A stretch of 60,432 bases of DNA. It comes from an uncultured Angelakisella sp. (lineage in GTDB: Bacteria; Bacillota; Clostridia; Oscillospirales; Ruminococcaceae). Each line of letters starts with the position of its first letter. Position 1 is the stretch's first letter. The stretch is taken from NCBI GenBank assembly GCA_910585525.1, contig CAJUFR010000009.1, positions 1 through 60,432 of the forward strand, written 5' to 3'. The position numbers were made by a program, and so were the translations under genes. The notes beneath the pieces are model-generated. The model ran no database searches, was not told where the DNA came from, and saw only the letters and a list, made by a program, of their open reading frames with translations. Positions 30,867 through 39,262 of the stretch are shown here, piece after piece.

Positions 30867-31697
30867 ATGCCCTTGTTGATCGAAAAAATATTTCTTTGGC
30901 TGATGATCTACAGCTTTTTCGGGTGGGTCTATGAATCCATCCTCTGCTCCATCACCTCCGGGTCACTGGTAAACCGGGGGTTTCTTAACGGCCCTATCTG
31001 CCCGGTCTATGGCTTCGGGGCGCTGGTGGTCATTTTGGCCTTCTGGTGGGAGCCGGACATCCGGGTGTGGAACCTGTTCTTTTCCAGCATGGTGCTCACC
31101 TGCACCCTGGAGTACCTCACCTCCTGGGCCATGGAGAAGCTGTTCCACGCCCGGTGGTGGGACTACTCCCAGTACCGCTTCAACATCAACGGCCGGGTCT
31201 GCCTGTTGGGGGCGGTTGCCTTCGGGGCCTTCTCGGTGCTGCTCATCAAGGTGGTGCACCCCCGGGTGTCCGCCTTTGTGGATGGCTTTTCCCCTGCCGC
31301 TATCACCGCCGCTTCGGCGGCGCTGTTCCTCACCGGGGCGGCGGACTGCATGGTGACGGTGCGGCACATCCTGGCCCTCAACGGCCGCCTGGCCGAGATC
31401 CAGGCCGCCATCGACGCCTACCGGGCCCAAAGCCGCCAGCGGGCGGAGGCCCTTGGCCAGCGGCTCCAGGCCCGGCTGGAGGAGAGCGTTGCGGCCTCCG
31501 GCCTGGAGGAACTGCGGGAGCGGCTGGAGGAACGGTTCGAGGAGAGCGTCCACAACTCCCGCCGCGTCCAGGCCCTGCTGGAGCTGCGCAGCTTCCAGGA
31601 CCGCCGTCTGCTCCGGGCCTTCCCTCACCTCTCCTCCACCCGCTATGGCGACGCCTTGAAGAAGCTGCGTGAGCGGATCGAGCAGCGCAGATCATGA
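30867..31697 (+). CDS. CmpB-like membrane protein (putative ABC permease family)
   Basis: 276 residues from ATG 30867 behind GGGGAAGCGGCGG. The N-terminal half has about five membrane segments with the family signature FFGWVYESILCSI and NRGFLNGPICPVYGFGALVV. The C-terminal ~110 residues are a long charged helix pair (AIDAYRAQSRQRAEALGQRL, LEELRERLEERFEESVHNSR). The family name says ABC permease, but no ATPase is known for it. Overlapped by or close to the MATE gene (19 bases). Confidence 0.8.
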   Translation: MPLLIEKIFLWLMIYSFFGWVYESILCSITSGSLVNRGFLNGPICPVYGFGALVVILAFWWEPDIRVWNLFFSSMVLTCTLEYLTSWAMEKLFHARWWDYSQYRFNINGRVCLLGAVAFGAFSVLLIKVVHPRVSAFVDGFSPAAITAASAALFLTGAADCMVTVRHILALNGRLAEIQAAIDAYRAQSRQRAEALGQRLQARLEESVAASGLEELRERLEERFEESVHNSRRVQALLELRSFQDRRLLRAFPHLSSTRYGDALKKLRERIEQRRS

Positions 31698-31716
31698 TAG
31701 AAAGGGGGCTGCTGGC

Positions 31717-33090
31717 ATGGACGACAGCCAAAAGGCAGAACTGTTTGAACGAACACCGGTCTCCCGGGCGGTGATGATGATGTCCATCCCCACCATCATC
31801 AGTTCCCTGGTGATGGTCATCTACAACCTGGCGGACACCTACTTTGTGGGGATGCTGGGCGACCCGGTGCAGAACGCCGCCGTCACCCTGGCGGCGCCGG
31901 TGCTGCTGGCCTTCAACGCCGTCAACAACCTGTTCGGGGTGGGCAGTTCCAGCCTGATGAGCCGCGCCCTGGGCCAGAAGAAGCTGGATGTGGTGCGCCA
32001 GGGCTCCGCCTTCGGGTTCTGGTGCGCCGTGGGCTCCGGGCTGCTTTTCTCCCTGGGGTACACGGTGTTCCGGGTCCCGCTGCTGGCCGCCCTGGGGGCG
32101 GACAGGGTGACGGTGGAGGCCACCGGGGCCTATCTCCACTGGACCGTCACCTTCGGGGCAGCCCCCGCCATCCTCAACGTGGTGATGGCCTACCTGGTCC
32201 GGGCGGAGGGTTCCGCCCTCCACGCCAGCGTGGGCACCATGAGCGGCTGCCTGCTGAACATCCTGCTGGACCCGGTGTTCATCCTCCCCTGGGGGCTGGA
32301 TATGGGGGCAGCGGGGGCGGGCTGCGCTACTTTCCTTTCCAACTGCGCCGCCTGCTGCTACTTCTTCGTGCTGCTGTTCGTCCGCCGGGGCCGGACCTAT
32401 GTCTGTATCTCCCCCCGGCAGCTGCGGCTGCGCCGGGAGATCGTGGCGGGGGTCTGCGGGGTGGGCATCCCCTCCTCCATCCAGAACCTCCTCAACGTCA
32501 CCGGCATGACGGTGCTGAACAACTTCACCTCCGCCTACGGGGCCCAGGCGGTGGCGGCCATGGGCATCTCCCACAAGGTGAGCATGGTGCCCATGCAGGT
32601 GGCCATGGGCTTTTCCCAGGGCATCATGCCCCTGGTCAGCTACAACTACGGCAGCGGCAACGGCCGCCGGATGAAGGATGTATTCTTCTACGCCAGCCGC
32701 ATCTCCCTGGGGATCATCGCCACCGTCTCCCTCTGCTACTACCTCTTCTCCCAGGAGGTGGTGACCCTCTTTATGAAGGACCCGGAGATCGTGGCCTACG
32801 GCGGGCGGTTCCTCCGGGGAATGTGCCTGGGGCTACCCTTCCTCTGCATGGACTTTTTGGCGGTGGGGGTATTCCAGGCCTGCGGCTTCGGCAAAAAGGC
32901 GCTGCTCTTCGCCATCCTGCGGAAGATTGTTCTGGAGATCCCTGCCCTGATCGTTCTCAACTGGCTGTTCCCCCTCTACGGCCTGGCCTACGCCCAGTGC
33001 ACCGCCGAGGTGGTCCTGGCCACCGCCGCTATCATCGTCCTGGCGGCGCTGTTCCGGGATGTGGAGGAGAATTCGCCCTTGGGGAGATAG
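31717..33090 (+). CDS. MATE-family multidrug/metabolite exporter
   Basis: 457 residues from ATG 31717 behind AAAGGGGGCTGCTGGC. Twelve membrane segments; typical MATE patterns are PTIISSLVMVIYNLADTYFV, LGQKKLDVVRQGSAFGFW and GFSQGIMPLVSYNYGSGNGR. It exports cationic compounds using Na+ or H+. A second, divergent MATE gene is at 50640. Downstream hairpin and T run lie at 33123-33159. Confidence 0.9.
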   Translation: MDDSQKAELFERTPVSRAVMMMSIPTIISSLVMVIYNLADTYFVGMLGDPVQNAAVTLAAPVLLAFNAVNNLFGVGSSSLMSRALGQKKLDVVRQGSAFGFWCAVGSGLLFSLGYTVFRVPLLAALGADRVTVEATGAYLHWTVTFGAAPAILNVVMAYLVRAEGSALHASVGTMSGCLLNILLDPVFILPWGLDMGAAGAGCATFLSNCAACCYFFVLLFVRRGRTYVCISPRQLRLRREIVAGVCGVGIPSSIQNLLNVTGMTVLNNFTSAYGAQAVAAMGISHKVSMVPMQVAMGFSQGIMPLVSYNYGSGNGRRMKDVFFYASRISLGIIATVSLCYYLFSQEVVTLFMKDPEIVAYGGRFLRGMCLGLPFLCMDFLAVGVFQACGFGKKALLFAILRKIVLEIPALIVLNWLFPLYGLAYAQCTAEVVLATAAIIVLAALFRDVEENSPLGR

Positions 33091-33122
33091 GGCCACAGAC
33101 AGCGCAAAAAAGAGGCTCCAAC

Positions 33123-33159
33123 GAGGAGTGGCGCGGCTTTTGCCGGGCCGCTCCTTTTG
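33123..33159 (+). terminator. Terminator after the MATE gene
   Basis: GGAGTGGC and GGCCGCTCC pair imperfectly around a GC-rich loop, followed by TTTTGTG. It lies 33 bases after the MATE stop. Confidence 0.55.
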
Positions 33160-33196
33160 TGTTGCCTGCCCTTATTATATTTTTTACAATATCCTA

Positions 33197-33228
33197 TTGA
33201 CACACAATATTATACGTCATATAATATT
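33197..33228 (+). promoter_or_regulatory. Promoter with overlapping PadR-type operator
   Basis: TTGACA 33197-33202, 17 bases, TATAAT 33220-33225: a consensus promoter. AATATTATA and TATAATATT form an inverted repeat around CGTCA that covers the spacer and the -10 box, a layout that suits autorepression by the PadR gene that follows. Confidence 0.8.
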
Positions 33229-33264
33229 GACAACGCCACACCATGTGGGAAAGGAGCAACGACC

Positions 33265-33594
33265 ATGACGATCACACCCAGTGCGGCCCTGATGGACGCC
33301 ATCGTGCTTTCCGTGGTGGCCCGGGACGGTACCTATGGCTACAAGATCACCCAGGACATCCGGTCTGTGATGGAGATCTCCGAATCCACCCTCTACCCGG
33401 TGCTGCGGCGGCTGCAAAAGGAGGGCTACCTGGACGTTTACGACCAGGAGTTCGCAGGCCGCAACCGGCGCTACTACCGCATCACCCCCAAGGGGGGCGT
33501 CCTGCTGGAGGAGTCGTTGGAGGAGTGGGAGAATTTCAAGTCCAGGCTGGACCGCGTCTTCTACAGTCAACAAACTCCCCGGGATCAAGGATAG
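33265..33594 (+). CDS. PadR-family transcriptional regulator
   Basis: 109 residues from ATG 33265 (GGAGC upstream); the longer frame would start inside the promoter. Winged helix with DAIVLSVVARDGTYGYKITQ, ESTLYPVLRRLQKEGYLDVY and RYYRITPKGGVLLEESLEEW. First gene of an operon with HAAS, DUF4097 and PspC proteins, a common layout of envelope-related PadR loci in Firmicutes. It probably represses its own promoter until a ligand binds. Confidence 0.88.
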   Translation: MTITPSAALMDAIVLSVVARDGTYGYKITQDIRSVMEISESTLYPVLRRLQKEGYLDVYDQEFAGRNRRYYRITPKGGVLLEESLEEWENFKSRLDRVFYSQQTPRDQG

Positions 33595-33609
33595 AGAGGA
33601 AGGAATACC

Positions 33610-34323
33610 ATGACGAAACAGGAGTTCATGTACCGGCTGGCGCAGCAGCTTATCTCCCTGCCGCCGGAGGAGAGGGTCTGCGCCCTCAAGTTTTACGACG
33701 AATACTTTGCCGACGCCGGGGAGGAGAACTGGGAGGCGGTGCTCCGGGACCTGGGCAGCCCGGAGGGGGTGGCCCAGACCATCAAGGAGGACTTTGCCCA
33801 ACGCAATCCCGGCTACGACCCGGGCAACCAGTACACCTACCGCCCCGGCCCCCAGTACCAGCCCGGCCAGGGGAGACAGACCTACACCACCAGCCCGGAG
33901 ACCTACCGCCAGCGGGGCCAGGCAGAACCCCAGGTCTACCGCCAGGGGATGTCCGGCGGCGCGGTGGTCCTGATCGTTACCCTGCTGGTGTTGGGCAGCC
34001 CCATCTGGCTGGCGCTGTTGGCGGCGGCGGTGGGGGTCATCCTGGCCCTGGCAGGGGTGGTCATCGGGCTGGTGGTAGCCGCCGTGGTGGCAACCGGAGC
34101 CCTGGTGTTGGGCGGCGTGTCCTGCGCTTGGGCGGCTGTCACCGCCCTGGCCATCACCCCCGGGCTGCGGCTGCTGGGGGTAGGGGGCGGGCTGCTCCTC
34201 ACCGGCATCGGCCTGTTGGCCGCCCTGCTGGGCATCTGGATCGCGGTCCATGTCCTTCCCGCCCTCTTCCGGGGGGTGGTGGACCTCTGCCGCAGGCTTT
34301 TCCATCGTAAAGGAGGAAACTGA
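33610..34323 (+). CDS. HAAS-domain membrane protein
   Basis: 237 residues. N-terminal HAAS signalling domain (MTKQEFMYRLAQQLISLPPE, EYFADAGEENWEAVLRDLGS), a Tyr/Pro/Gln-rich linker at about 70-115, then four hydrophobic segments (VVLIVTLLVLGSPIWLALLA onward). HAAS proteins usually sit next to PadR genes and are thought to pass signals to them. Starts 16 bases after PadR; ends just before the DUF4097 gene. Confidence 0.8.
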   Translation: MTKQEFMYRLAQQLISLPPEERVCALKFYDEYFADAGEENWEAVLRDLGSPEGVAQTIKEDFAQRNPGYDPGNQYTYRPGPQYQPGQGRQTYTTSPETYRQRGQAEPQVYRQGMSGGAVVLIVTLLVLGSPIWLALLAAAVGVILALAGVVIGLVVAAVVATGALVLGGVSCAWAAVTALAITPGLRLLGVGGGLLLTGIGLLAALLGIWIAVHVLPALFRGVVDLCRRLFHRKGGN

Positions 34324-34324
34324 G

Positions 34325-35149
34325 ATGAACACTTTTTATCGCGTTGTTGGCGGCGCCGCCGCCATCCTCATCGGCCTCGGGGTACTGCTGGGGGGCATCG
34401 GCTTCCTGCTGGGGGGCCGGATGACCCAGATGCCGGTGGCGGGGGTGGCGTTCACCGGCTGGGGCTACAACCCTCTCTGGGGCCAGGACACGGTGGAGAC
34501 CAGCTATCCTGACGGCAGCGTCCGCAAGCTGGATTTTGAACTGACCTGCATGGATGTACAGATACTGGAGGGGGACGGCTTCTGGATCCGGGCGGAAAAC
34601 GTCGACGGCAAGCGGTTCTCCACCTACCAGGACGGCGACACCTGGAAGATACGCTGCGACAACAAGCACCTGACCTCTAGAAAACCCATCGTGGGGCGCA
34701 ACTGGGAGCACAACGCCCCCCAAGTGACCATCACCGTCCCCCGGGACTTTGTGGTGGAGGAACTGGACCTGGAACTGGGGATGGGGACCCTCACAATGGA
34801 TGGTGTCACCACCTGGAAATCCGACCTGGAGGTGGGGATGGGGAGCATGACCCTGACGGGCTTTTCCTCCAGCCAGTGTGATGTGGATGTGGGGATGGGG
34901 TCGCTGGTCCTCAACGGCAAGATCACCGGCAAAGGGGATATCCAGTGCGGCATGGGCAGTATAGAGATGACCCTTGGGGGCCGGGAGGAGGACTACGGGT
35001 GCCGGGCCACCGTGGGGATGGGCACCGTCATCCTGGGCAGCGAGAGCACCGGCGGCATGGACGGGGGGATGACCCGCCGCCGTGACGCCCCCAACTTCTT
35101 CAACATCGATTGCGGCATGGGCAGCGTGGAGATCTATTTTACGGAGTAG
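34325..35149 (+). CDS. DUF4097 adhesin-like surface protein with GMG repeats
   Basis: 274 residues from ATG 34325. An N-terminal membrane anchor at about 8-30 precedes an extracellular beta domain. From about residue 155 the pattern [EDT]-x-GMG-[ST]-x-x-[ILM] repeats about every 20-30 residues: LGMGTLTM, VGMGSMTL, VGMGSLVL, CGMGSIEM, VGMGTVIL, CGMGSVEI. Such spacing fits a right-handed beta solenoid. DUF4097 proteins are found in PadR/HAAS operons; the exact role is unknown. Confidence 0.82.
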   Translation: MNTFYRVVGGAAAILIGLGVLLGGIGFLLGGRMTQMPVAGVAFTGWGYNPLWGQDTVETSYPDGSVRKLDFELTCMDVQILEGDGFWIRAENVDGKRFSTYQDGDTWKIRCDNKHLTSRKPIVGRNWEHNAPQVTITVPRDFVVEELDLELGMGTLTMDGVTTWKSDLEVGMGSMTLTGFSSSQCDVDVGMGSLVLNGKITGKGDIQCGMGSIEMTLGGREEDYGCRATVGMGTVILGSESTGGMDGGMTRRRDAPNFFNIDCGMGSVEIYFTE

Positions 35150-35197
35150 CCCTCGTGACCAGCGGGCGGGCAACTGGAAGAAAGGAGATATCTTTCA

Positions 35198-35386
35198 ATG
35201 GAACCGAGGAAACTATATCGTGTCCGGGAGGGCCGTGTCGTCTGCGGCGTCTGCCTGGGTGTGGCGGAATATCTGAACATCGACGTGGCGATCGTGCGCA
35301 TCCTGTGGGCGGTGGCCGCCCTCTGTGGCTCGGCGGGCTTCTGGGCCTACCTGGCCTGCGCCATCCTGCTGCCGGATAAGCCGTAA
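35198..35386 (+). CDS. PspC-domain protein
   Basis: 62 residues, MEPRKLYRVREGRVVCGVCL then GVAEYLNIDVAIVRILWAVA. One-domain PspC with an amphipathic N-terminal part and a membrane segment. PspC proteins respond to membrane stress. Behind GAAAGGAG in the PadR-HAAS-DUF4097 operon. Confidence 0.88.
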   Translation: MEPRKLYRVREGRVVCGVCLGVAEYLNIDVAIVRILWAVAALCGSAGFWAYLACAILLPDKP

Positions 35387-35399
35387 AGGAGGTACTGTG

Positions 35400-35936
35400 A
35401 TGAAACAGCTGATCTGCGCCCTGCTGGCCACCCTGACCCTGGCCGGATGCGGCAGGCTGCCGGAAATTTCCCGGGAACTGCCGGAACTGCCCCCTGTCCC
35501 CTCCCCCACCTGGGAGCGAACAGAGAAGGAGGAGGGGGAAAAAGACTACTACCTGGAGATCACCACCCCGGATGGGGAATACCTGGGGACCGTCCACCAG
35601 GGGGAGGAACTGGACCTTCTTTTCAATAATGCCGACACAGGGGACCAGTGGGTGATGTCTGGGGAGCGCCCCGACGGCCTGGAGCCGGAATATATCTGCC
35701 GGCTGTGGGTGCAAAAGACGCTGCTGGCCTGGCAGGACCCGGCGGATGAGCGGGGGTACGAGGCAGTGATGTACCTCACCACCTTCCAGGGCTCCAACTA
35801 CGTGGAGGAGACCGTCAACCTAGAGGCGTTAACATCATTGTGGGTCCCCGACTGGCTGGTGGAAGATTATTTGAACTTCTCCTGCTACGCCCCGGAGGAG
35901 AGCCTGGCCGCCATACGGGCGGCGGTGGGGGGTTGA
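35400..35936 (+). CDS. Lipoprotein of unknown function
   Basis: 178 residues from ATG 35400 behind AAAGGAGG. Lipobox TLAGCG at residue ~17 after a short signal. Mature part starts with a Pro/Glu stretch, then a globular domain (YYLEITTPDGEYLGTVHQGE, EYICRLWVQKTLLAWQDPAD). Last gene of the PadR operon, followed by a hairpin at 35948-35972 (AGGAGCGG/CCGCTCCT). Confidence 0.7.
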   Translation: MKQLICALLATLTLAGCGRLPEISRELPELPPVPSPTWERTEKEEGEKDYYLEITTPDGEYLGTVHQGEELDLLFNNADTGDQWVMSGERPDGLEPEYICRLWVQKTLLAWQDPADERGYEAVMYLTTFQGSNYVEETVNLEALTSLWVPDWLVEDYLNFSCYAPEESLAAIRAAVGG

Positions 35937-35947
35937 AAGCCGGATCA

Positions 35948-35972
35948 GAGGAGCGGTCTCAAAGGCCGCTCC
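35948..35972 (+). terminator. Hairpin after the PadR operon
   Basis: AGGAGCGG and CCGCTCCT pair around a 9-base loop. No long T run follows, so the strength is uncertain. Confidence 0.45.
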
Positions 35973-36017
35973 TCTGAATAGAGAGCGGAGAAGCCGCCAG
36001 CCCTTCGACTAGAAAAT

Positions 36018-36695
36018 ATGGGGTGCGAGAAAATGGAACATATCAACAAGAAAAAAAGTATGATAGAAATTATCGTATGCTTTTTTCTCATGTTGCTTTT
36101 AACTGTTTTTGTAAATATATTTGGGAACGATTTTGGGCTTTGGTTAGGAATATTGTCCTATTGGCTTCCTTCCATCATCTTGATCCTTTATATCCTAAAA
36201 ATAGAAAAGAAGCCGCTTTCCTGTATTGGGATAAAGCGAGTTCGTCTCATAGATATTTTGGGTGGCTTGGGGCTAGGACTTGTTATGTTTATCGCGCAAC
36301 AGATCCCATTGTTAATGATGGGGGTGGACTATTCCATTTTTTCAATGGAACCTGATCTTTCCTATATCCTGACCACTACCCTTTATTGCTTTTTCTGTGT
36401 CGGATTTGCAGAAGAATTGATCTTTCGAGGCTTTTTGTTTGAAAAAACATTGGAGATATGCCGTGTAAAATGGCTCGCCATCGTGATCAACATGATCCTG
36501 TTTTACGCGATACATTGGGCTTCCCTGCCACATGATTTTGGGGGTCTTTACAGTATCGCTGTCAATACATTGATTTTATGTGGTTACTACTTGCTGCGGA
36601 AAGAAAAGGTCTTGATCCCGCTTATGGTGGGACACGGTTTTTATGATACCCTGACGTCTGTCATTCTTCCTGTTTTTATTGATATTGTGAAATAG
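36018..36695 (+). CDS. CPBP-family intramembrane protease
   Basis: 225 residues with six to eight membrane segments. The catalytic motifs of CAAX/CPBP glutamic proteases are present: AEELIFRGFLFE, the His in YAIHWASLPHD, and GHGFYD near the end. Codon use is AT-rich, unlike the GC-rich neighbours, which suggests recent transfer. Such proteins process membrane peptides or give self-immunity to bacteriocins. An alternative start is ATG 36033. It stands alone between two hairpins. Confidence 0.8.
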   Translation: MGCEKMEHINKKKSMIEIIVCFFLMLLLTVFVNIFGNDFGLWLGILSYWLPSIILILYILKIEKKPLSCIGIKRVRLIDILGGLGLGLVMFIAQQIPLLMMGVDYSIFSMEPDLSYILTTTLYCFFCVGFAEELIFRGFLFEKTLEICRVKWLAIVINMILFYAIHWASLPHDFGGLYSIAVNTLILCGYYLLRKEKVLIPLMVGHGFYDTLTSVILPVFIDIVK

Positions 36696-36736
36696 GAACG
36701 GCCTGTCCACCCTTCCGGTGAACAGGCCGTTCCTTC
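36692..36736. terminator. Bidirectional terminator
   Basis: AGGAACGGCCTGTCCACC and GGTGAACAGGCCGTTCCTT form a long stem around CTTCC. It ends the CPBP gene and the convergent sortase gene. Confidence 0.88.
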
Positions 36737-37600
36737 TTAGCCATAGAGTTGGTTCCAGATCGCCGGCATCTCCGGGCTGGCGCTGCGGGCCACCGGCAGG
36801 GCGGCGAAGCTGGCGGCGGTCTCGCCTTCCCGCAGCCGCCGGGCCACCACCACCAGCCGCTCCCCGGCGAAGTCGTAAAGGCAGGTGGAAAGGGTGAGCA
36901 GTTCGTCCCGGGTGGTGACCTCCACCCCGGTGTCCAGCAGCGACCGCCGCCGCACCCGGTCCAGGTAGTCCTGCTTGTCCTCGATGGTTTGGAACCGCAC
37001 CTGGTTGTGGTAGTCGAAGTCGTCCCCGTGCTGGGGCAGGGTGGCCGCCACAAACACCCCGATGACGGCGTACTCCCCCTCCTCCCGGAGGGTGTCGAAG
37101 CCGATGATGGGGTGCTCCGCCACAAAGGCCGGGTCCTGGTAGTTCACCAGGTAGTGGAACCAGGCCCCGTCGTTCATGTTGTGGCCGTAAAGGATCAGGT
37201 TGTCGTCGTTGGGGTCGGTATCGTTGCGGTAATCCAGGAACACCGCCCCGTGGCGGTCCTCCCGGCCGTAGAAGTCGTGCTTGAGGTAGTAGGCGTTATC
37301 CCGCTGCACCACCGGGGCGGCGAAGCCACCCTCCTCCCCGCCCAGTTCCAGCCAGCCCACCAGGTCGGAGTTGATGGCCCGCAGCGAAGCCAGCCGGGGC
37401 TCGATCCACTCCTCCTCCGGGGGGAGTTCCACCTCCTGGCCGGAGTGGTAGATGTTGTGCAATTCCTCCTGCTGCCGGTTTGCCTTCCGGGCCTGGACGC
37501 TGACATAGACGGCGTTCCCGCCAAAAAAGCAGGACAGGGTCACCGATACCGCCAGCAGGCAGCTGAGCCCGGTGCGCAGCAGCCGTTGGATCAGATACAT
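36737..37600 (-). CDS. Class B-type sortase
   Basis: 287 residues from ATG 37600 behind AGAAAGGAGC. Membrane anchor at about 10-30, a helical stalk, then the sortase barrel: LVGWLELGG, NLILYGHNMNDGAWFHYLVN with catalytic His, LTLSTCLYDF with catalytic Cys, and VVVARR with the conserved Arg. Class B enzymes attach surface or pilus proteins to peptidoglycan. No LPxTG/NPxTN substrate gene is adjacent. It stands alone. Confidence 0.88.
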   Translation of the reverse strand: MYLIQRLLRTGLSCLLAVSVTLSCFFGGNAVYVSVQARKANRQQEELHNIYHSGQEVELPPEEEWIEPRLASLRAINSDLVGWLELGGEEGGFAAPVVQRDNAYYLKHDFYGREDRHGAVFLDYRNDTDPNDDNLILYGHNMNDGAWFHYLVNYQDPAFVAEHPIIGFDTLREEGEYAVIGVFVAATLPQHGDDFDYHNQVRFQTIEDKQDYLDRVRRRSLLDTGVEVTTRDELLTLSTCLYDFAGERLVVVARRLREGETAASFAALPVARSASPEMPAIWNQLYG

Positions 37601-37789
37601 AGGTCCGCTCCTTTCTGGGGCAGAGTTTTTCAACGCTATTTATGATACCGGATAATTTTGAACAAATCTATCCTTTCTAAAAAATAATCGAAGGAAAGGA
37701 AAATTTTCATAAAAAAACGTGCCAAGCGGCAATTTTTGTGGTATACTATAAACATGAGTTGCCATACTTTGCCAAAGGGGGACTTGGAA

Positions 37790-38440
37790 ATGCCCATCGG
37801 ACATATCGTATTTGACATGGACGGCACCTTGGTGGATACAGAGGTGGCCTTCCAGCTGGCCCTACAGGAGACGATGGAGCAGCTGTTGGGGCGGTCCGCC
37901 AGTATGGCGGAACTGCACTATACCTATTCCATGACCACCGAAGCCACCCTGTTGGCCCTGGGCTTCCCGGACATCCCGGTGGCCCACCAGCTGTGGGAGA
38001 AAAAGTGCATCGAAAAGCTGGGGATGGTCCGGCTCTATGACGGCATCTCCCAGCTGCTGGAGGCGCTGCTGCTGCGGGGGTACACCCTGGGCATCGTCTC
38101 CTCCTCCTCCCGGCGGGAGTACCGCATCGTCTTTCTGCCCCTGGGGCTGGGGGATTGCTTCGAGACTGTCATCCTGGCGGAGGACACCCAGGAGCACAAG
38201 CCCCACCCCGCCCCCATCCTGCGCTACCTGGAAAAGGCGGGTGTCCAGCCCAAGGAGGTACTGTACGTGGGGGACAGTTCGGGGGACATGGATTGCGCCA
38301 AGGCGGCAGGAGTTCACCGGGCCCTGGCCTGCTGGTGCCGCACCCCCGCCGAGGGGGAGACCGACAGCGAATACCGCCTGGAACGCCCCGGCCAGCTGCT
38401 GGACCTGCTGCTGGAGATGGAGGCGGCGGAGAGGTTGTAG
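37790..38440 (+). CDS. HAD-superfamily phosphatase
   Basis: 216 residues from ATG 37790 (AAAGGGGG upstream). Motif I FDMDGTLVDTE, motif II in IVSSSSRREY, motif III in EHKPHPAPILRYLEK and motif IV in YVGDSSGDMDCAKAAG. A helical cap sits after motif I, as in phosphoglycolate phosphatase and beta-phosphoglucomutase. Substrate cannot be told. A TATACT -10 box is at 37742-37747. Confidence 0.82.
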   Translation: MPIGHIVFDMDGTLVDTEVAFQLALQETMEQLLGRSASMAELHYTYSMTTEATLLALGFPDIPVAHQLWEKKCIEKLGMVRLYDGISQLLEALLLRGYTLGIVSSSSRREYRIVFLPLGLGDCFETVILAEDTQEHKPHPAPILRYLEKAGVQPKEVLYVGDSSGDMDCAKAAGVHRALACWCRTPAEGETDSEYRLERPGQLLDLLLEMEAAERL

Positions 38441-38456
38441 GAAACCGCCTGCGAAA

Positions 38457-38514
38457 TTGACAACGACCCGACAATAGGGTACAATGATGATACAAACCAT
38501 TACGATCGTACCCT
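38457..38514 (+). promoter_or_regulatory. Promoter and inverted repeat of the toxin-antitoxin operon
   Basis: TTGACA 38457-38462, 17 bases, TACAAT 38480-38485. AGGGTAC (38476-38482) and GTACCCT (38508-38514) form an inverted repeat straddling the -10 box and start site, a likely antitoxin operator. Confidence 0.7.
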
Positions 38515-38537
38515 GTTTCGGAAAGGAGGAGATACCC

Positions 38538-38852
38538 ATGGCAACGACCATCATGCAGGTACGGATAGACGACGAATTGAAAGCGCAGGCCAGTGAGGTA
38601 TTCGAGCAGCTGGGGCTGGACATCCCCACTGCCATCAGAATGTTTATGCGCAGGGCGGTGCTGGTAAACGGGATACCCTTTAGCATGACGCTGCCAGAGA
38701 AGGAATACCGATCAGATATCGCTGTCCGCGCTATGCATAGCATGGGGGAGACCGCCAAACGGAATGGAACATCGGAGATGACCCTGGAAGAGATCAATGC
38801 GGAGATCGATGCTGTCCGGGCAGAAAGCCCCGCCAGAGGGTCCCAGGCATGA
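38538..38852 (+). CDS. RelB/DinJ-type antitoxin
   Basis: 104 residues from ATG 38538 behind AAAGGAGG. The N-terminal ribbon-helix-helix is TTIMQVRIDDELKAQASEVF then LGLDIPTAIRMFMRRAVLVN, the DinJ/RelB signature; the C-terminal ~45 residues would wrap the toxin. The stop overlaps the PIN gene start (ATGA). Binds its own operator and neutralises the toxin. Confidence 0.88.
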   Translation: MATTIMQVRIDDELKAQASEVFEQLGLDIPTAIRMFMRRAVLVNGIPFSMTLPEKEYRSDIAVRAMHSMGETAKRNGTSEMTLEEINAEIDAVRAESPARGSQA

Positions 38853-39262
38853 GCGTGTTTGCCATCATCGATACCAACGTTCTGGTCTCGGCGATGATGA
38901 AGCCCCAATCGGTTCCCGGCCAGGTGGTAAAGGAATCACTCAACGGCCAGATCATCCCTGTGGTAAATTGGGAGATCATGGATGAATACAAGAAGGTGCT
39001 CCGAAGGCTGAAATTTGGTTTTGACCCCCGGGATGTCAGTGTCCTTCTCAAGGAACTGGAAAAACGGGCGGTATATTGCGACGCCAGCACCATTGAGGAC
39101 CTGATGCCGGACCCAAAGGATATCGTTTTTTATGCGGTGACGATGGAAAAGCGGCAGGACCAGGAGGCCTATCTGGTCACCGGAAACATCAAGCATTTCC
39201 CCGAAAAGCCTTTTGTGGTGACCCCTCGGGAAATGCTGGCTATCCTCACAGAGGGAAAATAA
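38849..39262 (+). CDS. PIN-domain toxin (putative RNase)
   Basis: 137 residues. The PIN_3 type pattern is visible: VFAIIDTNVLVSAMM with the first catalytic Asp, EIMDEYKKVLRRLKF, the acidic DPKDIVFYAV and the late YLVTGNIKHF. It would cleave RNA when free of antitoxin. The partner is a RelB/DinJ-like protein instead of a VapB type, an atypical but known mixing of families. A terminator follows. Confidence 0.85.
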   Translation: MSVFAIIDTNVLVSAMMKPQSVPGQVVKESLNGQIIPVVNWEIMDEYKKVLRRLKFGFDPRDVSVLLKELEKRAVYCDASTIEDLMPDPKDIVFYAVTMEKRQDQEAYLVTGNIKHFPEKPFVVTPREMLAILTEGK

